Notes under the pieces: generated by a model
What the model saw: only the letters and a program-made list of their open reading frames with translations
Database searches by the model: none
Told to the model about the DNA's origin: nothing
Program-made: the position numbers and the translations under genes
Part shown: positions 1-4,575 of the stretch, piece after piece
Layout of the letters: each line of letters begins with the position of its first letter
Position numbering within the stretch: position 1 is the first letter of the stretch
NCBI GenBank assembly: GCA_021782055.1
Contig: JAJXVP010000203.1
Span: forward strand, 1 to 5,340
DNA length: 5,340 nt
Direction of reading: 5' to 3'
DNA from: a bacterium
GTDB lineage: Bacteria > Spirochaetota > Spirochaetia > JABEVK01

Positions 1-114
1 CTCAACGGCAAGGAACCTTATGCTTACCTGCAGTATATCCTGCATCAGCTTCCTCTCGTTGAACAAAGCGGTGATTGGGAGTCACTGCTTCCCTGGAACG
101 TCACCCTGGTTTAA
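1..114 (+). CDS. tnpC: IS66-family transposase TnpC, C-terminal fragment (5' end outside window)
   Basis: Frame 1 is open from the window edge and gives 37 residues ending in a TAA stop. The motifs LNGKEPYAYL and SLLPWN match the extreme C-terminus of the IS66 TnpC (DDE transposase) family, where a GKEPYAYL..L...P...D.E.LLPWN pattern is typical. This is family knowledge from memory. The catalytic DDE core lies to the left of the window, so intactness of the transposase cannot be judged. The stop overlaps by 4 bp the tail of the convergent hicB remnant, and the IS right end should lie within about 20 bp after the stop. An IS66 element normally also carries tnpA and tnpB, which are not visible here. 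Confidence 0.88.
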   Translation, partial: LNGKEPYAYLQYILHQLPLVEQSGDWESLLPWNVTLV

Positions 115-134
115 ATTGACGGATACGCTGTAAT
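1..134 (+). mobile_element. Right end of an IS66-family insertion sequence
   Basis: The transposase tail is followed by about 20 bp that look like the IS terminus. Read from outside in on the minus strand, 112-134 gives TTACAGCGTATCCGTC and onward, which resembles the GTAAGCG..CCG type of terminal repeat known for IS66. HicB protein homology stops at about 132-134, giving an independent estimate of the junction. The left inverted repeat and the expected 8-bp target duplication are outside the window, so the exact last base is uncertain by a few bp. Confidence 0.65.
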
Positions 135-383
135 GGCCACTTCCTTATGCAATTCGGGAGAAAGGCGCAGATTAAATTTACCTGAATACGGTTTTTCTGG
201 GTTTACTCCATCTTTGAGACACCATTCTAAATAGTCTTCAACAGATTCTCGAACCGCCTTCTCGATTTCTTCTACTGAGGTTCCTTGAAACGTAATCACA
301 TCCCGAGTGTTGATTACATCACAATGAAAGATCTTGGCCTGATCATCGTAGGAAACCAAGCCAATGTAGCCTTTATATTCCAT
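111..383 (-). pseudogene. hicB: HicB-family antitoxin, C-terminally truncated by IS66
   Basis: The 90-residue product starts MEYKGYIGLVSYDDQAKIF and contains INTRDVITFQG (about 25-34), SVEEIEKAVRESVEDYLEWC (36-55) and KPYSGKFNLRLSPELH (64-79). These are hallmarks of the HicB antitoxin, with a partial RNase-H-like fold that normally masks the HicA toxin. Family members continue after LSPELHKEVAI with a ribbon-helix-helix DNA-binding segment (typically around GKSLNQW). Here that is replaced by TAYPSI and a stop, which are encoded by the IS66 end. The product would therefore lack the DNA-binding and dimerisation part and could hardly autoregulate. The ATG at 381-383 has an AGGAG-like site about 8 nt upstream inside the hicA remnant, and the two genes overlap by 11 bp. 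The missing 3' part may lie beyond the IS, left of the window. Confidence 0.85.
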
Positions 384-540
384 CGATTTTTACTCCTGAA
401 TTCTCCAGAAATCTTCTAACCGACAGCACAGCATCTCGATCAGTTTCTTTCGGAGGTAGCCTTTGACGCTTCGGGTAAAATCTACGTCGCCACTTCGGGG
501 GGACTCTCGATCTCACAGTAGAAAACAACGACCGCGATTT
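373..540 (-). pseudogene. hicA: Decayed HicA-family toxin remnant
   Basis: Immediately upstream of hicB and overlapping its start, a minus-strand reading frame ends PPKETDRDAVLSVRRFLENSGVKIDGI. This matches the C-terminus of the HicA subfamily that partners MEYKGY-type HicB (consensus HRPHP.KETDKGAV.SVRRFLE.AGV, from memory). Further upstream the similarity breaks down. The SRV word is still visible, but the NGV..FHRPHP core is scrambled: fragments such as SGDVDF appear in one frame and FYPKRQRLPPKETD in another, suggesting at least one frameshift. No plausible N-terminus or start codon with a ribosome site is seen before the dihydrofolate-reductase-like gene ends at 600. The upstream limit given here is therefore approximate. 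The toxin is probably inactive. Confidence 0.6.
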
Positions 541-599
541 GATAGGCCCAGCCAAGAAAGGGCATACGGCAGGAAGTCCTTCCACCTAGCTCCTACCGA

Positions 600-1256
600 T
601 TAGCCAGATATTTTCTTGATGACGACGTGAGCTGCCTTTTCCGAAAAGATGCTATCCTCACAGAAATAGCCGAGTTTGCCTAAGTCCAAATCGCGGAATA
701 AATGTTCACCGCTACCTAAAAGGGTAGGCGAAATGGCCAAGTGCATTTCATCGATCAAGCCGGCACTCAGATACTGGCGGATTGTTGCTACCCCACCGCC
801 AATTCTAACGTCTTTACCCTTTGCCGCTTGGCGAGCCTTATGCAAGGCCGACTCTAGGCCGTCAGAGATGAAATGAAAGGTTGTTCCGCCTTCCATTTCT
901 ATTGAGGGTCTCGGGTAATGAGTTAAGACAAACACAGGAACGTGATAGGGCGGATTGTCTCCCCACCAGCCCTTCCAATCTTCGTTCGGCCAGGGACCTC
1001 GCAGGGGGCTGAACATGTTCCTACCCATAATCCAAGCACCCACGTTTTCAAGTCCTTGAGCTTCAAAAGAATTATCAATCCCCCTGGTTCCTTCAACGGT
1101 CCCATCGCCATGTTGCCGTTGAAACGTCTGTGTTGAGATATGCCAGAGGTGGACATTGATCCCGTTTAAGCCGAGGGGATTGGACAAGTCTTGTTGTGGA
1201 CCAGCGCCATACCCATCTAACGAAATTCCAAAGCAGCAAACTTTCACCTTAGACAT
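600..1256 (-). CDS. Dihydrofolate-reductase-family (RibD C-terminal domain) protein
   Basis: This 218-residue cytosolic protein belongs to the DHFR/RibD-C superfamily of NADPH-dependent reductases (YyaP/YwjB-like). Visible signatures are GISLDGYGAGP (10-20), NPLG (26-29), GAWIMGRNMF (73-82), the linker GWWGDNPPYHVPVFVLTHYPR (about 96-116), the glycine-rich nucleotide loop RIGGGVATIRQYLSAGLIDE (151-170) and LLGSGEHLF (179-187). Full length for the family. The ATG (1254-1256) has a GAGGAG ribosome site (complement of 1263-1268) with a 6-nt spacer, which overlaps the stop of the upstream TMEM175-like gene. The two genes are thus one operon with probable translational coupling. The natural substrate of these stand-alone RibD-C proteins is mostly unknown. 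A role in folate biosynthesis or trimethoprim resistance should not be assumed. Confidence 0.9.
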   Translation of the reverse strand: MSKVKVCCFGISLDGYGAGPQQDLSNPLGLNGINVHLWHISTQTFQRQHGDGTVEGTRGIDNSFEAQGLENVGAWIMGRNMFSPLRGPWPNEDWKGWWGDNPPYHVPVFVLTHYPRPSIEMEGGTTFHFISDGLESALHKARQAAKGKDVRIGGGVATIRQYLSAGLIDEMHLAISPTLLGSGEHLFRDLDLGKLGYFCEDSIFSEKAAHVVIKKISG

Positions 1257-1266
1257 GAAGGACTCC

Positions 1267-1860
1267 TCAAGGATTTATTTCAGAAGTTTTAGTCAAAAGT
1301 TTTTCGATACGAGTATCAGGGATCAGCCAAAGCAAGGCCACGACAACATAGATCGCTAACGATCCCCAAGTGGAAACAAAGGCTAAAGGAACAGCCACTA
1401 GGTAGAGAATTACCGAAAGTTTCCCTTTTCGATCATTACCTATAGCTTTGGCGATTTTTGAGTCTTTTCCATGATGTTTAACCAGCGCCTGAATCAAAAT
1501 CCAATAGGCAAAACTCGACATTAACAGGTCAAACCCGTAAACAGCTACGGGAACAGCCGAGCTGTAGTTTTTACCCATCCAATTTGTTGTCAATGGTATC
1601 AGACTCAGCCAAAAGAGCAAGTGAAGGTTAGCCCAGAGAATTGTCCCCGTCACGGCGTGAACGGCTTGAAAGGTGTGATGATGGTTATTCCAGTAAATCC
1701 CGACAAACGTAAAACTTAAAAGGTAGCTAAGAATAGTTGGTACGAGCGGGCCAAGGTCCGCGAACGCGGGACCCTGGGGAACATGCAGTTCCAAGACCAT
1801 AATCGTGATTATGATGGCTAAGACACCATCAGAGAAAGCTTCCAGGCGGTTTTTTGACAC
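1267..1860 (-). CDS. TMEM175/DUF1211-family potassium-channel-like membrane protein
   Basis: The 197-residue integral membrane protein begins MSKNRLEAFSDGVLAIIITI. The R5xxxF9-S10-D11 motif in helix 1 is the signature of the TMEM175 (DUF1211) family, whose studied members are tetrameric K+ channels. FVGIYWNNHHHTF (52-64) in the second helix is a further family hallmark. Hydrophobic stretches fit six helices: about 10-25, 40-57, 73-93, 104-126, 148-163 and 166-182. Length is normal for a single-repeat bacterial member. The start is GTG (1858-1860). No ATG or Shine-Dalgarno site lies just upstream, and the family motif begins at residue 5, so the start is well placed. It is first in a minus-strand operon with the DHFR-like gene 10 nt downstream. 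Ion selectivity in this protein is inferred, not shown. Confidence 0.9.
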   Translation of the reverse strand: MSKNRLEAFSDGVLAIIITIMVLELHVPQGPAFADLGPLVPTILSYLLSFTFVGIYWNNHHHTFQAVHAVTGTILWANLHLLFWLSLIPLTTNWMGKNYSSAVPVAVYGFDLLMSSFAYWILIQALVKHHGKDSKIAKAIGNDRKGKLSVILYLVAVPLAFVSTWGSLAIYVVVALLWLIPDTRIEKLLTKTSEINP

Positions 1861-1867
1861 AAGATGA

Positions 1868-1895
1868 AGTTTAGGAGAAAAGTCAGCATAGTCAA
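1868..1895 (-). promoter_or_regulatory. Possible promoter of the TMEM175-DHFR operon
   Basis: On the minus strand TTGACT (1895-1890) is followed after 16 bp by TAAACT (1873-1868, four of six matches to TATAAT). Transcription would begin at about 1861, adjacent to the GTG start at 1860. This fits the absence of a ribosome site but makes the mRNA leaderless. The match is moderate. Confidence 0.35.
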
Positions 1896-1994
1896 GCTTG
1901 TCTACCTCTAAACTTGGGAACGGTGCCCAACACTAAATTTCTATGGTCTTTTCTGAACTTTAGCGGGATAATTGATCGTTTTCCATTGTAAAAA

Positions 1995-2008
1995 CCCCCG
2001 GCCTGGGG
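1995..2008. repeat. Short GC-rich inverted repeat in the divergent intergenic region
   Basis: CCCC (1996-1999) pairs with GGGG (2005-2008) around GGCCT, in an otherwise AT-rich spacer between the divergent TMEM175 and antitoxin genes. No T-run follows, so it is a weak terminator candidate. Its role is unknown. Confidence 0.3.
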
Positions 2009-2022
2009 AGAATACCACAAGA

Positions 2023-2051
2023 TTGACAAATGCGACAAATGACAGTATTTT
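2023..2051 (+). promoter_or_regulatory. Sigma70-like promoter of the Xre-RES toxin-antitoxin operon
   Basis: A perfect TTGACA (2023-2028) is followed by a 17-bp spacer and TATTTT (2046-2051). Transcription would start at about 2058, leaving roughly 17 nt before the ATG at 2075. The box positions argue against the upstream in-frame ATGs at 2030 and 2039, which would fall inside the promoter. Confidence 0.65.
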
Positions 2052-2079
2052 ATACGACAAATGGCGGTTATCAAATGAC
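2025..2079 (+). repeat. CAAATG direct repeats over the toxin-antitoxin promoter (putative operator)
   Basis: CAAATG occurs four times in 51 bp, at 2027, 2036, 2058 and 2072. Three copies extend to GACAAATG (2025, 2034, 2056), and two extend to CAAATGAC (2036, 2072). They cover the -35 box, the spacer, the probable transcription start and the antitoxin start codon. This is where an autoregulating Xre/MbcA-type antitoxin would be expected to bind. Each copy also creates an ATG, which confuses start prediction. Confidence 0.55.
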
Positions 2080-2506
2080 TGATGTGACGATTGAGAAGTT
2101 GTTAGGCGGTCGTTCTGTCTTGGGGCACTCGCTCGAAACTGGAATGGACCGCTATGAGCTTTCTCGAGCTGGAATTCCCAAGAAAGCACTACTGAACCTA
2201 GTTTCAAACCTGAAGGTATCTCTGCGCTCCATGACGGTTCTCCTAAACGTCACAGAGAGAACACTCCAACGAAAACGCGACGATGAGCTGCTCGATGTCT
2301 CTACCTCAGAGCAAGTCATCCAGATTGCGGAAGTGTATTCGAGGGGGAATGAAGTGTTTGGCTCCTTTGACAACTTTCAGGAGTGGATGAATAGCGAGAA
2401 CATCTCGTTCGGTGGAAAGAAACCTATCGAACTTCTTTCGTCGCGCTACGGGGCTCAGATGATCCTCGATGAAGTTGGCCGGATCGAGTACGGTGCCTTT
2501 TCCTAA
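2075..2506 (+). CDS. Xre/MbcA/ParS-family (DUF2384) antitoxin of a RES toxin-antitoxin pair
   Basis: This 143-residue antitoxin should bind and block the RES toxin encoded next to it and repress their common promoter. An N-terminal Xre-like region has LNVTERTLQRKRDDELLDVS (about 57-76), the typical helix-turn-helix end of the family. It is followed by the DUF2384 toxin-binding domain with SEQVIQIAEVYSRGNEVFGS (78-97), the FQEWM and GGKKPIELLSSRYGAQMI (113-130) words, and the conserved tail GRIEYGAFS. The start at 2075 (MTDVTIEKLLGG) is chosen because in-frame ATGs at 2030 and 2039 lie inside the promoter. GGCGG (2063-2067) is a weak ribosome site 7 nt before it. Starts at 2030 or 2039 would add 15 or 12 residues. 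The stop overlaps the toxin ATG by one base (TAATG), so translation is coupled. All conserved parts are present and the gene looks intact. Confidence 0.92.
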   Translation: MTDVTIEKLLGGRSVLGHSLETGMDRYELSRAGIPKKALLNLVSNLKVSLRSMTVLLNVTERTLQRKRDDELLDVSTSEQVIQIAEVYSRGNEVFGSFDNFQEWMNSENISFGGKKPIELLSSRYGAQMILDEVGRIEYGAFS

Positions 2507-2979
2507 TGAAGGTCTATCGTATTGCAAAGCGACAGTTCATTCGAGACCTATCGGGTGAAGGTGCGCGACAATTTGGCGCGCGATGGAACAAAAAGGGCAT
2601 AGGTGTTTTGTATACGTCTGAAAGTAGATCCCTCGCAACAGTAGAGTACTTGGTGCATCTCTCATTGGGAATTCTTCCGCATGACCTTTCCATCGCAGAG
2701 CTCGAGTTTCCCGACACAGAGCTGCTGGAAAAGATCGACATTCTGACACTTCCGGCCCATTGGTCAAGTTATCCAGCTCCAACAGAGCTTGCCGAAATCG
2801 GCTCGGCCTGGTGTCAACGTAGTGAGACCTTGGGGTTGAGGGTGCCGTCATCCGTTGTGAAAGCCGAATGGAACATAGTCCTCAATCCACTTCACCCAGG
2901 TTTTTCCCGAGTGAGGATCGTCTCTGTGGAAGAATATGTTTTTGATCAACGTCTTCTGTGGAAAAGAACGGAAAGTTAA
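2506..2979 (+). CDS. RES-domain toxin (NAD+-degrading type)
   Basis: The 157-residue protein belongs to the RES family, named for its conserved Arg, Glu and Ser. Characterised members with Xre/MbcA antitoxins, such as MbcT, degrade NAD+ by phosphorolysis or hydrolysis. Visible elements are VYRI (3-6), the core FGARWNKKG..VLYTSES (23-40) with its arginine, LATVEYLVHL (43-52) carrying the glutamate, LRVPSSVVKAEWNIVLNPLHP (111-131) carrying the serine and asparagine, and the closing FDQRLL. Size and order are typical and no frame damage is seen, so an active toxin is likely. It starts at ATG 2506-2508 inside the antitoxin stop and has no good ribosome site of its own, so it depends on coupling. 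That keeps toxin output below antitoxin. Toxin activity is inferred from the family. Confidence 0.92.
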   Translation: MKVYRIAKRQFIRDLSGEGARQFGARWNKKGIGVLYTSESRSLATVEYLVHLSLGILPHDLSIAELEFPDTELLEKIDILTLPAHWSSYPAPTELAEIGSAWCQRSETLGLRVPSSVVKAEWNIVLNPLHPGFSRVRIVSVEEYVFDQRLLWKRTES

Positions 2980-3103
2980 CATAGTTTTTATGCCACGATG
3001 ACGAAAATGAACCCGAAAGAGAGACGTTAAGATCGTAACTATGTGTCGGCTCGTAGTGTTGAAGTTTCTGTAATGGAAATTGAGTGAAGGGGCCCACAAA
3101 GGG

Positions 3104-3122
3104 TACCTACCAAATATAGGTA
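3104..3122. repeat. Inverted repeat in the leader of the AT-rich membrane protein gene
   Basis: TACCTA (3104-3109) and TAGGTA (3117-3122) are perfect inverted copies separated by 7 bp, ending 8 bp before the ribosome site of the next gene. It may be an operator or an mRNA hairpin. The rest of the interval 2980-3142 shows no convincing promoter, terminator or small gene. Confidence 0.35.
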
Positions 3123-3130
3123 TATGTAAA

Positions 3131-3136
3131 AGGGAG
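3131..3136 (+). promoter_or_regulatory. Ribosome binding site deciding a TTG start
   Basis: AGGGAG (3131-3136) lies 6 nt before TTG at 3143-3145. It is 21 nt from the first in-frame ATG (3158), too far to serve it. This favours the TTG as start codon of the membrane protein. Confidence 0.6.
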
Positions 3137-3142
3137 ATCTCC

Positions 3143-3814
3143 TTGAAAAATTTTAAAATGTTTTTAAAGACGCCAAATGCCAATCCTGTTTTATCCTTCA
3201 AAAATCTAAGACGGTTGATTGGTATTCTAGGAATGCTTCTTCCGCTAATTTGCTTCTTAGGGGGAATTGTATTTTTAGATTTAAAATTGGGACCATCTAT
3301 TTCATCTTACTATTATTCGAATGTTCGCGACGGATTTGTTGGAATTTTGGTTGGGGTTGCAATGTTTTTAATAACCTACCGAGGATACGAATATCTAGAC
3401 GATTTTATTTCAACTTTGACAGGCATATGTGCTTTAGGAGTAGCGATTTTTCCATGTTATGATATTGGTTTTGAGTATGTGGGATTTTTTAACTTAAAAA
3501 ATACCACATCTGATAAAATTCACTTGATCTTTGCAGCTTCCTTTTTTATTTTACTTGCAGCTAACTCAATATTTATTTTTACGAAAACCAATAAGACAAA
3601 AATTCCTACAAAAAATAAACGAATTAGGAATATTATCTACTTCCTCTGTGGGCTTGTTATTGTTGTAAGTCTCTTGACATTAGTATTGCTAAACTTAGTT
3701 TTTTCCGCCGAACAACTGAATAACACACCTTTGGTTTTCATTCTTGAAACTGTTATGCTTGAGGCTTTTGGTATTTCCTGGTTGGTAAAAGGTGAAACAC
3801 TATTTAGGGATTGA
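3143..3814 (+). CDS. Six-helix integral membrane protein of unknown function
   Basis: A 223-residue hydrophobic protein. Probable helices, counted from the TTG start, are about 24-46, 66-82, 86-105, 127-148, 163-187 and 198-216. The short stretch SISSYYYSNVRDGFVG (about 53-68), with the pattern S-I-S-x-Y-Y-x4-R-D-x-F-V-G, followed by YRGYEYLDD (80-88), and the end GISWLVKGE, resemble a conserved uncharacterised bacterial membrane family remembered without a name. No enzyme motif or signal peptide is evident. The start is TTG 3143 because of AGGGAG 6 nt upstream. An ATG at 3158 would remove five residues. The gene is conspicuously AT-rich: positions 3541-3600 contain 14 G/C of 60, against 26 of 60 at 2161-2220 in the antitoxin gene. 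This suggests separate acquisition. Its 3' end overlaps the convergent NUDIX gene by 11 bp. Confidence 0.8.
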   Translation: MKNFKMFLKTPNANPVLSFKNLRRLIGILGMLLPLICFLGGIVFLDLKLGPSISSYYYSNVRDGFVGILVGVAMFLITYRGYEYLDDFISTLTGICALGVAIFPCYDIGFEYVGFFNLKNTTSDKIHLIFAASFFILLAANSIFIFTKTNKTKIPTKNKRIRNIIYFLCGLVIVVSLLTLVLLNLVFSAEQLNNTPLVFILETVMLEAFGISWLVKGETLFRD

Positions 3815-4274
3815 ACTCAGCTACCAACCTTATTATTTTTCTAGATTCTGAATGGAGGGGATCCGGTAGCTGATCAACGGGAAACCATTTTACCTCAGAA
3901 TGTTCCCAATTCAAACTTGGCCATCCAAGTGGATTTTGTATGACTTGCACATCAAAATAAGTGTACTGATAAAAAAGTAGATAAGAAACTGTTTTGATTG
4001 GCCTAGAACGAAATCCAAAATAGGAAGAGGGAAGCTCAGACCAACCTAAACCCTGTGCGGATTCCTCGATCGCCTCCCTCTGCGCGTTTTGCCATGGGGT
4101 TTCGTTGGGGTTGCGACCACCACCAAAGCTACTCCACTGACCTGGGGCATGATGGATGTCTTGTGCTCGTTTAGCCAAAAGTACTTCAATTTTGTCCTTA
4201 TCACCGCAACGCCAAAAAATCACTCCAGCTCCTTCGTATTTCTTTATCATGATCTTTCCCTCTTTTTCCTTCAT
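3804..4274 (-). CDS. NUDIX hydrolase
   Basis: The 156-residue soluble protein should hydrolyse a nucleoside-diphosphate-linked substrate. The NUDIX box is visible as G52-x5-E58-x7-R66-E67-A-I-E70-E71, with the metal-binding REAIEE intact. The glycine usually found two residues after the EE is replaced by alanine (EESAQ), a mild departure. AGVIFW (16-21), VLLAKRA (31-37) and the segment APGQWSSFGGGRNPNE (43-58) give the usual strand-box layout. The box alone cannot tell substrate, which could be a damaged nucleotide, ADP-ribose or a sugar nucleotide. The start is ATG 4272-4274 with AGAGGA 6 nt upstream. An equally credible ATG at 4248-4250 (MIKKYEGAG) has GAGGGA 6 nt upstream and would be preferred if the promoter noted at 4270-4298 is real. 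Its stop lies inside the convergent membrane protein gene. Confidence 0.9.
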   Translation of the reverse strand: MKEKEGKIMIKKYEGAGVIFWRCGDKDKIEVLLAKRAQDIHHAPGQWSSFGGGRNPNETPWQNAQREAIEESAQGLGWSELPSSYFGFRSRPIKTVSYLLFYQYTYFDVQVIQNPLGWPSLNWEHSEVKWFPVDQLPDPLHSESRKIIRLVAEFNP

Positions 4275-4298
4275 AGTGATTCCTCTAGGGTTTGTCAA
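4270..4298 (-). promoter_or_regulatory. Possible promoter of the NUDIX gene
   Basis: On the minus strand a perfect TTGACA (4298-4293) is followed after 17 bp by TATGAA (4275-4270, four of six matches). It lies back-to-back with the TTGACA of the Xre gene (4317-4322), the two boxes being 18 bp apart. If used, the NUDIX protein would start at the inner ATG (4250). Confidence 0.4.
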
Positions 4299-4312
4299 GA
4301 ACAATGCAAAAT

Positions 4313-4344
4313 ATAGTTGACATAATATACATGATAGTTTACAT
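4313..4344 (+). repeat. 21-bp-phased direct repeats (putative Xre operator)
   Basis: ATAGTTGACAT (4313-4323) and ATAGTTTACAT (4334-4344) match at 10 of 11 positions. Their start points are 21 bp apart, two helical turns. One covers the -35 box and the other the -10 box of the Xre gene promoter. They are a natural binding site for the small repressor encoded just downstream. Confidence 0.6.
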
Positions 4345-4345
4345 T
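4317..4345 (+). promoter_or_regulatory. Promoter of the Xre regulator - membrane protein operon
   Basis: TTGACA (4317-4322), a 17-bp spacer and TACATT (4340-4345, four of six matches). The start point would be at about 4352, some 23 nt before the ATG at 4375, leaving room for the AAGGAA ribosome site. Confidence 0.5.
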
Positions 4346-4374
4346 TTGTTTAGATTAATTTGCAAAGGAATTTG

Positions 4375-4575
4375 ATGGCAGTATCAAGGGTCAAGCTGGC
4401 GAGAGTAGCTAAAGACTGGAGTCAAGAAGACCTTGCTAAAGCAGTAGAGGTCACTCGGCAAACCATAGGTCTCATAGAAGCGGGTAAATATAACCCCACA
4501 CTGAACCTTTGCCTAAGACTAGCAAAAGTGTTGGGAAAAACACTTGATGAACTTTTTTGGGAGGAAGACAAATGA
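4375..4575 (+). CDS. Small Xre-family helix-turn-helix repressor
   Basis: A 66-residue protein consisting of little more than a Cro/cI-type helix-turn-helix. [20 protein letters not shown] (4-23), [20 protein letters not shown] (26-45) and [17 protein letters not shown] (49-65) follow the standard five-helix HTH_3 pattern, with [20 protein letters not shown] covering the recognition unit. Short stand-alone regulators of this type often sit in front of a membrane protein gene in bacteria. The start ATG 4375-4377 has AAGGAA (4365-4370) 4 nt upstream. A TTG at 4360 in the same frame lacks such support. It overlaps the next gene by 4 bp (ATGA), and the repeats in its promoter suggest autoregulation. 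The signal sensed is unknown. Confidence 0.9.
   Translation: MAVSRVKLARVAKDWSQEDLAKAVEVTRQTIGLIEAGKYNPTLNLCLRLAKVLGKTLDELFWEEDK

Noticed and set aside
572..583. GGAAG-TC-CTTCC hairpin after the DHFR-like gene as a terminator
   Set aside because: Two-nucleotide loop, short stem and no T-run on the minus strand; not convincing as a terminator.
676..876. Plus-strand open frame of 66 codons within the DHFR-like gene
   Set aside because: It is antisense to a well-conserved coding region, has no family resemblance and no ribosome site. The same applies to 942-1136.
600..1256. DHFR-fold gene as a trimethoprim-resistance dfr gene
   Set aside because: Its motifs (SLDGYGAGP, RIGGGVATIRQYL, LLGSGEHLF) are those of the RibD-C/YyaP-like group, not of plasmid-borne Dfr enzymes.
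2152..2851. Several minus-strand open frames opposite the Xre-RES operon
   Set aside because: They are serine- and arginine-rich antisense shadows of two clearly conserved genes, without ribosome sites.
2980..3043. Inverted repeat CATAGTT / AACTATG about 50 bp apart after the RES gene
   Set aside because: Seven bp at that distance is expected by chance in such sequence, and no T-tract or target duplication accompanies it.
2848..3201. Minus-strand frame of 117 codons across the RES gene end and the following spacer
   Set aside because: It overlaps both neighbouring plus-strand genes, its composition looks random, and there is no homology I recognise. A small gene in 2980-3142 is not supported.
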